Assembly: GCF_000282135.1 (NCBI RefSeq)
Contig: NZ_AKJW01000074.1
Span: 1 to 33,054 of the forward strand
Direction: 5' to 3'
DNA length: 33,054 bases
From: Herbaspirillum sp. CF444
GTDB taxonomy: Bacteria; Pseudomonadota; Gammaproteobacteria; Burkholderiales; Burkholderiaceae_D
Position 1 is the first letter of the stretch. Every line of letters begins with the position of its first letter. Under the pieces are notes generated by a model. It was not told where the DNA came from and searched no databases. It saw nothing but the letters and a program-made list of their open reading frames with translations. The translations under genes and the position numbers were made by a program. Shown piece by piece: positions 17,590-25,968 of the stretch.

Positions 17590-19332
17590 TTGTCGATGCG
17601 CACGACTCTCCTCAAACTCCGCTTTCGCCTGCAAAACCTGTTCCGCATGTCGGAAAGCCACGCCATGCTGCTGTGGGCGGCCATCATCGGTTTCGTCGGC
17701 GCGCTGGCGACCATTTTTTTCCGCGAATGCATAGGCTGGGTGCAATACCTGCTGACCGGCCATAGCGGCAGCTTCGTCGAGATCGCCAAGGGCCTGTCCT
17801 GGCAGATGCGTGTACTGTTGCCGACCTGCGGCGGCGTGGTGGCCGGCCTGATCCTGATCTGGGCCAAACGCATGCCGGCCGGCGCGACCTCGGACTATAT
17901 GGAAGCGGTCGCCATCGGCGACGGTCGCATTCCGATCCGGCACACCTTGTTGCGCAGCCTGTCGTCGCTGGCGACCGTGGGTTCGGGCGGTTCGATCGGA
18001 CGGGAAGGGCCGATGGTCCAGCTGGCGGCGTTGTGTGCTTCGCTGGTCGGGCGTTTTGCGCACTTTCCGGCGTCGCGCATGCGGCTGCTGGTGGCCTGCG
18101 GCGCGGCGGCGGGGATTACGTCGGCCTACAACGCGCCGATCGCCGGGGCTTTCTTCGTGACGGAGATCGTGCTCGGTGCGCTGGTGATGGAAAGCTTCGG
18201 CCCGGTGGTGGTGGCGTCGGTGGTGGCCAACATCACCATGCGCGAATTGCCGGGCTACGCGCCGGCTTACGAGATGCCGTACTTTCCTGAAGTCGGCGGT
18301 GTCGAGATCATTCTGTTCGTCGTGCTGGGCATCATTGCCGGCTTGTTGGCGCCGCAGTTCCTGCGGCTGCTGGACATCAGCAAGCATCTGTTCCAGAAAA
18401 CCCGTTTGCCGTTGCCGCTGCGTCTGGGCGTGGGCGGCCTGCTGGTCGGTTTGCTGTCGGTGAGGGTGCCCGAGGTATGGGGTAACGGTTACAGCGTGGT
18501 CAATTCGCTGCTGCATACCGACTGGTTGTGGTCGACGGTGCTGGTCGTGATGATCTATAAAATTGTCGCGACGGCGCTGACCACCGGCTCCGGCGCGGTG
18601 GGTGGGATTTTCACGCCGACCCTGTTCGTCGGCGCCGCCATCGGCTTCCTGTTCGGCGACATGGCGCATGCGCTCTGGCCGCATGCGATTTCGCAGCCGT
18701 TCGCTTATGCGATGGTCGGGATGGGCGCATTCCTGGCGGCGGCGACCAATGCGCCGCTGATGGCGATCCTGATGATCTTCGAGATGACGCTGAGCTATCA
18801 GGTGGTGCTGCCGCTGATGCTGTCGTGCGTGGTGGCGTATTTCATCGCGCGCAGCCTCGACGGCAATTCGATGTACGAGATCACGCTCAAGCGCCACCGC
18901 GACGCCGCCGAACGCATCCGCTTGCGCGGCACGCACATGAGCGAGCTGATCAAGCCGGCGGAAACCGTGTTGCAGAAAGACGCGCCGTTTTCCGAGGTAA
19001 CGCGGATCTTCCTGCAATACCCGGTGAAGTACATCTACATCACCGACCAGGACAACCGTTATCTCGGCGTGGTCGCCTTGCAGGACGTGACATCGTTGTT
19101 GCTCGACAAGAACGACATCGACACCAAGCGCGCCGGCGACTTCATGCGCACGCATTTCCTCCACGAAGTGACGCCGGACATGTCGCTCGGCGAGGCCTTG
19201 CAGTTGTTTCTCGATCACCAGGGAGAGCGCCTGCCCGTGATCGCCAGTACGGAAAATCCACAATTGCTTGGCGTGGTCTTTAAGACATCATTGCTGGATG
19301 CCTATTTTCGCCTGGATCGTTCTGGCGAGTAG
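17590..19332 (+). CDS. CLC-family anion channel or transporter with two CBS domains
   Basis: About 580 aa. The membrane part (about 25-440) carries the CLC selectivity motifs: GSGGSIGREGPMV (with the gating glutamate in GREGP), NAPIAGAFF, and GSGAVGGIFTPTLFVGA. The C-terminal part has two CBS domains (about 450-505 and 515-575), which often bind adenine nucleotides. CLC proteins move chloride or other small anions, as channels or H+ antiporters. The first motif reads GSGGS where many have GSGIP, so the exact anion is open. The TTG at 17590 is 9 nt after AGGA; the ATG at 17596 is the alternative start. It follows modE by 5 bp, an unusual pairing. Confidence 0.88.
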   Translation: MSMRTTLLKLRFRLQNLFRMSESHAMLLWAAIIGFVGALATIFFRECIGWVQYLLTGHSGSFVEIAKGLSWQMRVLLPTCGGVVAGLILIWAKRMPAGATSDYMEAVAIGDGRIPIRHTLLRSLSSLATVGSGGSIGREGPMVQLAALCASLVGRFAHFPASRMRLLVACGAAAGITSAYNAPIAGAFFVTEIVLGALVMESFGPVVVASVVANITMRELPGYAPAYEMPYFPEVGGVEIILFVVLGIIAGLLAPQFLRLLDISKHLFQKTRLPLPLRLGVGGLLVGLLSVRVPEVWGNGYSVVNSLLHTDWLWSTVLVVMIYKIVATALTTGSGAVGGIFTPTLFVGAAIGFLFGDMAHALWPHAISQPFAYAMVGMGAFLAAATNAPLMAILMIFEMTLSYQVVLPLMLSCVVAYFIARSLDGNSMYEITLKRHRDAAERIRLRGTHMSELIKPAETVLQKDAPFSEVTRIFLQYPVKYIYITDQDNRYLGVVALQDVTSLLLDKNDIDTKRAGDFMRTHFLHEVTPDMSLGEALQLFLDHQGERLPVIASTENPQLLGVVFKTSLLDAYFRLDRSGE

Positions 19333-19520
19333 GTTGCAAAGAAAGGTGTTGGCAGCTTTGTAACAAACGAGAGCCCGACCGACTATTACGAGAGCAACCT
19401 TGTTAGAATGCGAAATTATTTGTGAGAAAGTACCAAATCGCGCGATTTTTCTGTCGCGCAGGTACCGCCGCTGCCGGCCACGCTGTCGGTAATTAACATA
19501 TCAGGGATTCGAACGATTTT

Positions 19521-20408
19521 ATGCTGAGTTACCGCCATGCCTTTCACGCTGGCAATCATGCTGATGTGCTCAAGCACATGGTGACGATCCAATTACTGCG
19601 TTATCTCGGCCAGAAAGAAACACCTTACATGGTGATCGATACCCATGCCGGCGCGGGTGTCTATGCGCTGGATGGAAACTACGCCAGCAAGAATGCGGAG
19701 TACGAGACCGGTATCGCGCCATTGTGGGATCGTACTGATTTGCCGGAAGCGCTTGCCGACTACGTGCAACTGGTGAAAGACCTCAATCCCAGCGGCAAGA
19801 TGCGTTATTACCCGGGTTCGCCTTATTGCGCCAACCAGGTGATGCGCGAGCAGGATCGCCTGCGCCTGTTCGAACTCCATCCGACCGAAAGCAAAGTGCT
19901 GGCGGATAACTTCCGTAAACTCGATGCGCATGCCGCCGAGCAGGGCAAGCGCCCGTCCGGCCGCGGCAAACGCGTGCTGGTCGAACGGGGCGACGGTTTT
20001 CTGGCGCTCAAGGCGCTGCTGCCGCCGCCGTCGCGTCGCGCCCTGGTGCTGATCGACCCGCCGTATGAAGACAAGCGCGACTATCAGCGCGTCAAGGAAA
20101 GCCTGCAGGATGCGCTGGTGCGCTTCCCGACGGGCTCGTATGCGGTTTGGTATCCTGTGCTGCAGCGGATCGAGTCCAAGCAGTTTTCCGACCGGCTCAA
20201 GCGTCTCGGCGCCAAGAGCTGGCTGAACGTGACCTTGTCGATCTGCTCGCCGTCGCCGGACGGTTTCGGGCTGCATACCAGCGGGATGTTCTTGCTCAAT
20301 CCTCCATGGACGCTGGAAGCGACCCTCAAGGAAGTCATGCCCTACCTGGTCAAGGTGCTGGGACGCGACAGCGGCGCCGGCTTCGTTCTGGAATCGGGGG
20401 AAGCGTAG
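19521..20408 (+). CDS. rlmJ: 23S rRNA (adenine-2030-N6)-methyltransferase RlmJ
   Basis: 295 aa (E. coli 280). The family signature MLSYRHAFHAGNHADVLKH is at the N-terminus. The SAM-binding fold is shown by VIDTHAGAGVYAL (motif I) and the catalytic DPPY in LIDPPYEDKRDY (N6-adenine methyltransferase motif IV). The enzyme modifies A2030 of free 23S rRNA. A 188-bp gap separates it from the CLC gene, with no recognisable terminator. The start at 19521 is fixed by the conserved MLSYRH. Confidence 0.95.
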   Translation: MLSYRHAFHAGNHADVLKHMVTIQLLRYLGQKETPYMVIDTHAGAGVYALDGNYASKNAEYETGIAPLWDRTDLPEALADYVQLVKDLNPSGKMRYYPGSPYCANQVMREQDRLRLFELHPTESKVLADNFRKLDAHAAEQGKRPSGRGKRVLVERGDGFLALKALLPPPSRRALVLIDPPYEDKRDYQRVKESLQDALVRFPTGSYAVWYPVLQRIESKQFSDRLKRLGAKSWLNVTLSICSPSPDGFGLHTSGMFLLNPPWTLEATLKEVMPYLVKVLGRDSGAGFVLESGEA

Positions 20409-20570
20409 GATGGTTCGTCTTGACGAGACCGGCGTCAGTGCTTTGCTTCACTGTCGTCTCACCTGTGAAATGTTTTCTGGTATTCGCGACACATCACGGC
20501 ATACAATAGAAAGTCATGCCGAAGATACATTGTCTGCCGAAAGTGCTGGGGTTATTTACAACAAGAAATC

Positions 20571-21902
20571 ATGACCGAACCGTCTCCTGACCACGCCGCC
20601 CCGGTACAACATGCCCATGATTTTTTTCTGGCCAGGCAGCCGATCCTGAATCGCGAACAGGAATTGATCGGCTACGAATTATTGTTCCGCAATGCCGCCT
20701 TTGGCCCCGCCAACGTCAACGACGACGTGTCGGCGACCGCCTCGGTGATTGCGCACGCGTCCGAACTCGGCCTCAACAACGTCATCGGCAGCCTGCACGG
20801 CTTCATCAATGTCGACGCCACCGTGTTGATGAGCGACTTCATCAATTTCCTGCCGTCCGACAAGGTCGTGCTGGAGATTCTCGAGACCGTCAAGGTCACG
20901 CCCGAACTGGTCAGGCGCGTGACCGAGCTGTCCCGCGCAGGCTATGTGTTTGCGCTCGACGACGTGATCGCCGAGTCCGAAGATATCGCCCAGTTGCTGC
21001 CCCTGGTAAAAATTATCAAGATCGACGTCATGGAGCTCGATCCCAGCAAGCTGCTCAAGCTGAGCATGCACTTCAAGCGCGCCCAGAAGATGCTGCTGGC
21101 CGAAAAGGTCGAGACGGTCGAACAATTCCGCGACTGCGTGACCTTCGGTTTCGACTACTTCCAGGGGTATTACTTCGCCAAGCCGGTGATCCTGCAAGGC
21201 AAGAAGCTGGAAGCGTCGAAGATCGTCATCATGCACATCCTGACGCTGCTGGTGCGCAACGTCGACAACGGTGAAGTGGTCCGTTACATCAAGCGCGACG
21301 TGGCATTGAGCCTGACGCTGCTGCGTCTGGTCAATACGCCCGTGTACGGTTTCATGAAGCACATCGATTCGCTCGGCCAGGCGCTGATCGTATTGGGTCG
21401 CCGTCAACTGAAGCGCTGGCTGCAGATCCTGTTGTTCGCCAATACCGAAAAGGACAAGGCGCATTCGCTGTCGCCCTTGCTGATCCTGGCGGCCACGCGC
21501 GGCAAGATGCTGGAGCTGATTACGGAGAAGGTGCGTCCGGGCCGTCGCAAGATGTCCGAAATCGCCTTTACCGTCGGCATCATGTCGCTGGTCGATGCCT
21601 TGTTCGGCATGCGCATGGAAGCCATTCTTACCCAGATCACGGTCAGTTCGGAGATTCGCGACGCCTTGATGTTCCGCACCGGTTTCTACGGCGAAATCCT
21701 GCAACTGGCGGAATGCACCGAACAGCCCGACAAGACCGCAACGCAGATGAACGAACTGCTGGCCGGTTTGCAGCTGTCGGCGGAAGAGTTCTACGATCTG
21801 GAGACGCAAGCCTTCGAGTGGGGCAATAACATCTCCACGAACATGGGGCATGTACCGGCAAAAAAGGCTGAAGAAGCCGACACAAGCGACGTCTCCGAGT
21901 AG
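20571..21902 (+). CDS. EAL-HDOD domain signalling protein (YuxH-like)
   Basis: 443 aa. Residues about 15-215 are an EAL-type domain (ARQPILNREQELIGYELLFR ... LDDVIAES ... IKID ... AEKVET ... QGYYFAKP). The usual EALLR is YELLFR and the DDFG loop is DDVIAE, so c-di-GMP hydrolysis may be weak or lost. Residues about 220-420 are an HDOD domain (VALSLTLLRLVNTPVYG, SLGQALIVLGRRQLKRWLQI). The same architecture is found in YuxH and in Vibrio CdgJ, which affect motility and biofilm. The C-terminus is acidic. It is a probable partner of c-di-GMP signalling, though unlinked to the cyclase at 4661. Two terminators follow. Confidence 0.92.
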   Translation: MTEPSPDHAAPVQHAHDFFLARQPILNREQELIGYELLFRNAAFGPANVNDDVSATASVIAHASELGLNNVIGSLHGFINVDATVLMSDFINFLPSDKVVLEILETVKVTPELVRRVTELSRAGYVFALDDVIAESEDIAQLLPLVKIIKIDVMELDPSKLLKLSMHFKRAQKMLLAEKVETVEQFRDCVTFGFDYFQGYYFAKPVILQGKKLEASKIVIMHILTLLVRNVDNGEVVRYIKRDVALSLTLLRLVNTPVYGFMKHIDSLGQALIVLGRRQLKRWLQILLFANTEKDKAHSLSPLLILAATRGKMLELITEKVRPGRRKMSEIAFTVGIMSLVDALFGMRMEAILTQITVSSEIRDALMFRTGFYGEILQLAECTEQPDKTATQMNELLAGLQLSAEEFYDLETQAFEWGNNISTNMGHVPAKKAEEADTSDVSE

Positions 21903-21911
21903 ACCTCTCAT

Positions 21912-21945
21912 CCGACACGCAGAGCAATCTGCCGTGTCGGGTTTT
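21912..21945 (+). terminator. Terminator 1 after the EAL-HDOD gene
   Basis: Stem CCGACACG with CGTGTCGG, extended inward by CAGA/TCTG with one bulged C, loop GCAA, followed by GTTTT. Confidence 0.8.
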
Positions 21946-21959
21946 ATGCGGTAGCGCCG

Positions 21960-22547
21960 CTACCCACTCCGATCACGCCGCCTTGCGGCGTATTTTTTTA
22001 TCAGGCGCATCAGTCGGTTGCCCTGGCCGTTGCCATGCCAACGCGCCTTGATGCCACGCCACCAGTTGCGCCGCGCCGCGGTGAACGTCGCCATGCCGGC
22101 TTCCACATGCCGCCACGCCTGCGTCGCGCGCAGTTGCGCAATCATCCTGTCCTTGAAGCGCAGAACGGCGTCATGGCATCGTACGAACCAGGGCAGGGTA
22201 AGCAGCGCTTTTTGCGTCAGCGCGTAAAGTCGGGCAACCAGCGCGGTGCCGAGGACTTTGGCCGTGACGATGATGGCCAGCCCAAGCGTCGGGTGGCCGT
22301 GCGTGATGGACAGCAGGGCGAGGATTTTGACCGGCAGCAGCAACAGCGTGGGCAGAATGAAAATGGCCAATGCCGCGTAGGGCGAAAAATTGCCGATCCA
22401 GGATTCCAGGCGGGCAATGAAAGGGATGAGCGGCAAACGCGCGAGTACGCGCTTGCTGGCGTTCCACAGCCATTCTTCGAACAGCAGGAGAAGTGCTGCG
22501 GTATAAATGAAGGGTGCAAGCAGGTATTTTCTGATCTTGTGCGACAA
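21960..22547 (-). CDS. Uncharacterised membrane protein
   Basis: 195 aa; I do not recognise a named family. Visible parts: a short basic N-terminus, a hydrophobic helix (APFIYTAALLLLFEEWLW), a second long hydrophobic stretch (AALAIFILPTLLLLPVKILA), a third (GLAIIVTAKVLGTALVARLY), then a basic, Trp/Arg-rich soluble tail of about 75 residues ending KKYAARRRDRSG. The TTG at 22547 is chosen because TAAGGAT lies at good distance before it; another TTG at 22580 has no such support. The 3' coding end overlaps a terminator acting on the opposite strand. Repeat copy 2 lies 100 bp upstream. Confidence 0.7.
   Translation of the reverse strand: MSHKIRKYLLAPFIYTAALLLLFEEWLWNASKRVLARLPLIPFIARLESWIGNFSPYAALAIFILPTLLLLPVKILALLSITHGHPTLGLAIIVTAKVLGTALVARLYALTQKALLTLPWFVRCHDAVLRFKDRMIAQLRATQAWRHVEAGMATFTAARRNWWRGIKARWHGNGQGNRLMRLIKKYAARRRDRSG
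21975..21999 (+). terminator. Terminator 2, inside the 3' end of the convergent gene
   Basis: Stem ACGCCGC (21975-21981) with GCGGCGT (21985-21991), loop CTT, then A and seven T (21993-21999). Read on the other strand, the same bases encode the Lys-Lys-Tyr-Ala-Ala-Arg-Arg end of the membrane protein. Confidence 0.75.
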
Positions 22548-22646
22548 GGATGGATCCTTATGGACGCGGAGGGCTTGCAAGACATATGTTGGGCAAGCGC
22601 CGGAAAAACAAGCCGTTCCGCATCACGAAAACATCAGGTCTTAAGA

Positions 22647-22794
22647 TAATGCAGTTCAGTTAAGCCTATTGCCGTCTTTCATAGCTCACTGTCGTCCCAG
22701 CGAACGCTGGGACCCAGTGTCGTGACAACGGCCGATACGACGCTGGGTCCTGACTTTCGTCAGGACGACGGCGATGCTTAACTGAACGGCATTC
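22647..22794. repeat. MITE-like palindromic element, copy 2 (148 bp)
   Basis: Same family and orientation as 6518-6703. Terminal inverted repeats are 22647-22665 and 22776-22794 (17 of 19 matching). The shared core (22681-22775) differs from copy 1 by only a few bases; copy 1 carries about 6 extra bases near the left end and about 32 near the right. The four-way junction core spans about 22691-22769. It sits between two leftward genes, ending 6 bp from the stop of the methylglyoxal-synthase-like gene. Confidence 0.85.
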
Positions 22795-22800
22795 CAGGTG

Positions 22801-23688
22801 CTAGCCCACCTGGCGCCGCTTGATCAGACTCAGCCAGCGATCGCCCCATTTTTCATCGCTCATGCAGGATGCGTAGTCGGTGACGGTGCGTGCGGCGCGC
22901 TCCAGCAACTGGATATCCGCCTCATGCTGGCGGGCAACGTGGGGATCTTCCAGGAACAGGACGCGGCGGCACTGATGTTCCAGGATCAGTTCGGCAATCT
23001 GCGCATCGCCGCCGAGCGGGCCGCTGAGGAAAGGCTTGACCCAGTTGCGTCCGGCTTCGCCCTTGATCTTCATCGCCAGTTCATTGAGCAGGCCGCCGGT
23101 GGTGCCGGTGGCGCAGCGGAAGGCAAAACTGTCGAGCACTTCGAAATGACGCTCGGCCAATGCCAGCATGCGCGATTTCATTGAATCGTGAGCGATCAGC
23201 GCGATGCCTTCGTTGCCGAGATTGAAGTAATTATCCAGCTTGGGATCGGGCGCAGCGCCGTTGGCGATCGCTTCCAGTTCAAACCACTCGCGCGCGCCGG
23301 CCATGGTCGACAGGAAGGGCTTGCCGTGGATGACGCACTGGCGCTTGAGCGCCACCGCTTCCGGGAAAGTGGAAGAAGGATCAACCGGATCAATCAGATA
23401 AATGATGGCGTCCAGCTTGCGCGCCGGATCGCTGTCGACCACGCGCGACACCAGCTTCATCAGGCCACCCTGGCGACCGTAGGGAAAACGCTCGATATGC
23501 GGATAATTCGGCAGCAGGCCGAGATGACCGATGGCGTCGAGCGTTCTGCCGACGACGACCAGTTCCGGTTGCAGGGCTTCGATGCGCGCGCGCGATCCTT
23601 GCAGCAACTGAACCAGCGCGGAATTCGGGGCGTCTTGATGGGCGCGGTTGGCGGCCAGACCGATACGATAGCGAGTGGTGGTGGACAT
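22801..23688 (-). CDS. Methylglyoxal-synthase-like protein with two tandem MGS domains
   Basis: 295 aa, about twice the length of MgsA (152 in E. coli). The C-terminal half (about 160-275) aligns with MgsA and keeps its catalytic set: H167-D168 (IALIAHDSMK), GTTG at 195-198, SGPLGGD at 222-228, DP at 248-249 and H255/D258 (HEAD). MgsA turns dihydroxyacetone phosphate into methylglyoxal and phosphate. The N-terminal half (about 7-135) has the same outline (RIGLAANRAH, GRQGG, IDPVDP) but N-R in place of H-D and no GGD aspartate, so it looks like a degenerate copy, perhaps regulatory. Activity is likely but not certain. The start at 23688 is divergent from greB. Confidence 0.85.
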   Translation of the reverse strand: MSTTTRYRIGLAANRAHQDAPNSALVQLLQGSRARIEALQPELVVVGRTLDAIGHLGLLPNYPHIERFPYGRQGGLMKLVSRVVDSDPARKLDAIIYLIDPVDPSSTFPEAVALKRQCVIHGKPFLSTMAGAREWFELEAIANGAAPDPKLDNYFNLGNEGIALIAHDSMKSRMLALAERHFEVLDSFAFRCATGTTGGLLNELAMKIKGEAGRNWVKPFLSGPLGGDAQIAELILEHQCRRVLFLEDPHVARQHEADIQLLERAARTVTDYASCMSDEKWGDRWLSLIKRRQVG

Positions 23689-23853
23689 GGAAATGGCTGA
23701 TGGAGGCGTTGTTTTTGAGAGCTTGAATGTAGTGCGGACGTTGTCGCGTGAATATGCGTTATCAGCGAAATGCGTCCTCGGCGACTTTAACATACCGCTA
23801 CAATGATGGACAGGCTGCAGGGCCTGCTCCCGGTGAATTATGCAAGCGAGAAC

Positions 23854-24411
23854 ATGAACAAAGCATTCGTAAAAGAGTCCGACGGCGATGACGACGACGA
23901 GCTGGCCTTGCCGGCGATACCGGCCGGCTCCAAGAATTACATGACCCCGGCAGGGCACAAGCGCATCAAGGATGAATTGCTGCACCTGATCGACGTCGAT
24001 CGCCCGGAGGTCGTGCGCATCGTGCACTGGGCTGCTTCCAACGGCGACCGTTCCGAAAACGGCGACTATATTTACGGCAAGCGCCGCCTGCGTGAAATCG
24101 ACCGGCGCATCCGCTTCCTGACCAAGCGTCTGGACATCGCCGAAGTGGTCGATCCGACCATCCATCACGGCAACGATCAGATCTTTTTCGGCGCCACGGT
24201 GACCTATGAAAATCAGGATGGCATCGAACACACCGTCACCATCGTCGGCATCGATGAGCTCGATCCGCTCAATGGCAAGATCAGCTGGATTTCCCCGGTG
24301 GCGCGTACGCTGACCAAGGCGCGCGAGGGCGATGAAGTGACTTTGCAGACGCCGGCCGGCGTCGAGCAGCTGACGATTCTGGAAGTCAGCTATCCGGCGC
24401 CGCCGGACTGA
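23854..24411 (+). CDS. greB: Transcription elongation factor GreB
   Basis: 185 aa from the ATG at 23854 (E. coli 158). GreB binds the secondary channel of RNA polymerase and stimulates cleavage of backtracked RNA. The coiled coil holds the acidic tip region (WAASNGDRSENGDYIYGKRR, about residues 61-80) with the Asp/Glu pair that coordinates catalytic Mg; NGDYIYGKRRLREID marks GreB rather than GreA. The FKBP-like C-terminal domain follows (from about 105). An extra acidic N-terminus (DGDDDDE) precedes the usual start of the family. An upstream in-frame ATG at 23806 would add 16 residues without family support. Confidence 0.93.
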   Translation: MNKAFVKESDGDDDDELALPAIPAGSKNYMTPAGHKRIKDELLHLIDVDRPEVVRIVHWAASNGDRSENGDYIYGKRRLREIDRRIRFLTKRLDIAEVVDPTIHHGNDQIFFGATVTYENQDGIEHTVTIVGIDELDPLNGKISWISPVARTLTKAREGDEVTLQTPAGVEQLTILEVSYPAPPD

Positions 24412-24572
24412 ATTTTCCGATGCGCACCTGAAATCGCCCGCGGGATGCGCTTGCCGGCATGGATGCCGTGTTCAGTGGAACGGATCCTGCTTGGATCTTC
24501 CGGTGTCGTTTCCGTGATGTGGGTCTTCGATTCTTGCAACGCAGATTACGTTTTGATTGAAAAGGTAAGTCC

Positions 24573-25910
24573 ATGTCCATCGTGTACGCCAGTCTGAATC
24601 ATCCGCAACGCGTCGCTCTCGCGGCGGAAGTGCATTCGCGGCCTTTCCTGCATCTCAATGCGCCCGAGAGCCTCACTCATCTGGCCGTCTATGTGCGCGA
24701 CCAGGCCGACGCCAGTCGCCACGCGCTCTTCCAGCATGCCTTGCTGACCGATCTGTGCGTGCATTTCGGCGTGACTGCGCCAGGCATGGACGCCAAGCAT
24801 TTCTTCCACGATTTCGGGCGCTTTCGACTGAAGTGGGAATGCCATACCGAATTCGCCACTTACACCTTCGCGCAACATCACGAGTCGGCGCTGACGATAG
24901 ACGAAGCATTCATCGAAGCGCCGCTCAAGCATGTGCCGCAACAATGGCTGCTGGCCTTGCAAGGCAAAATCATGGTGGCGGCGCACGTGGTGCTGGAGCG
25001 CGTGCCGAAGAAGGAAAGCGGTAGCTGCATTGCTCACATGCAGCGCCTGTTCGAAGGCAAGCTGTTGTCGTCGAGCAAGGTGTTGCAGGGCGGCGAGATC
25101 TGGACCGATTTCCTGATCCAGGCCGATGGTTTCAGTCGCTTCGTGGTGCGCGACATCGATTTGCGCGACATGCAGGGCGGCCGTCTGGCGCAGCGTATTC
25201 TGGAAATCGAAACCTACCGCATGATGGCCTTGCTGGGCTTGCCGCATGCGCAACAGGCGGCGCCGGTATTGAGCGCGATTGAAAGCGATCTGGCCGCGCT
25301 GACCGCGACCATGGTCGATACCGATCACGGCAATCCGGAACCGGCGCAGGCTGAGGATGAACGTATCCTGCGCAAGATCACGGGACTGGCTGCGCGCATC
25401 GAAAAGATGTCGCTGGAAAACAGCTATCGCTTTTCGGCCTCGCAGGCGTATTTCAGGTTGGTCAAGGCGCGCATTGAAGAATTGCGCGAAAACCGCGTGG
25501 AAGGCGTGCCGACCATCGGCGAATTCATGGAGCGGCGTCTGGCGCCGGCCATGGATACTTGCACCTCGGTGGCGCGCCGGCAGGAGGCGCTGGCCGAACG
25601 CATCGCCCACACCAACGATTTGCTGCGCACGCGCGTGGGCATCGTGCAGGAGCAGCAGAACCGCCAGATCCTTGAATCGATGAACGCGCGCGCCGCGCAG
25701 CAACTGCGTCTGCAACAGGCTGTGGAAGGCTTGTCGGTGGCGGCGATTTCCTACTACATGGTGGGTTTGTTCGGTTATGCCGGCAAGGCGCTCAAGGCGG
25801 CGGGCTTGCCGATCAATCCGGACATCGCCACCGGCGTGATGGTGCCGGTGTTTGCCGCCGGCGTCTGGCTGGGGTTGCGGCGATTGCACAAGACCGTGCA
25901 TGACGCCTGA
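24573..25910 (+). CDS. DUF3422-family membrane-anchored protein
   Basis: 445 aa. It matches the DUF3422 pattern: an N-terminal segment AAEVHSRPFLHLNAPESLTH (the E-x-H-x-R-P motif), FIQADGFSR-type core (here FLIQADGFSRFVVRD), a long helical region (about 260-380), and two hydrophobic helices at the C-terminus (SYYMVGLFGYAGKAL and TGVMVPVFAAGVWLGL). The function of the family is not established. The C-terminal pair suggests an inner-membrane anchor with the bulk in the cytoplasm, since there is no signal peptide. AAGG before the ATG at 24573 supports the start. It is 161 bp after greB on the same strand and ends at a strong terminator. Confidence 0.88.
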   Translation: MSIVYASLNHPQRVALAAEVHSRPFLHLNAPESLTHLAVYVRDQADASRHALFQHALLTDLCVHFGVTAPGMDAKHFFHDFGRFRLKWECHTEFATYTFAQHHESALTIDEAFIEAPLKHVPQQWLLALQGKIMVAAHVVLERVPKKESGSCIAHMQRLFEGKLLSSSKVLQGGEIWTDFLIQADGFSRFVVRDIDLRDMQGGRLAQRILEIETYRMMALLGLPHAQQAAPVLSAIESDLAALTATMVDTDHGNPEPAQAEDERILRKITGLAARIEKMSLENSYRFSASQAYFRLVKARIEELRENRVEGVPTIGEFMERRLAPAMDTCTSVARRQEALAERIAHTNDLLRTRVGIVQEQQNRQILESMNARAAQQLRLQQAVEGLSVAAISYYMVGLFGYAGKALKAAGLPINPDIATGVMVPVFAAGVWLGLRRLHKTVHDA

Positions 25911-25920
25911 GCGTGAAAAC

Positions 25921-25951
25921 AAAAAACCGGATCTTGTGGATCCGGTTTTTT
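25921..25951. terminator. Bidirectional terminator between DUF3422 gene and azoR
   Basis: Stem AACCGGATC with GATCCGGTT (25939-25947), six A before and six T after. It lies in the convergent gap. Confidence 0.93.
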
Positions 25952-25968
25952 ATTGCAGAGACTGAAAA

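Noticed and set aside
22801..23688. MGS-like domain of carbamoyl-phosphate synthase or PurH type
   Set aside because: The GTTG, SGP-x-GGD and H-x-x-D residues are those of true methylglyoxal synthase, and no CPS or PurH domains are attached.
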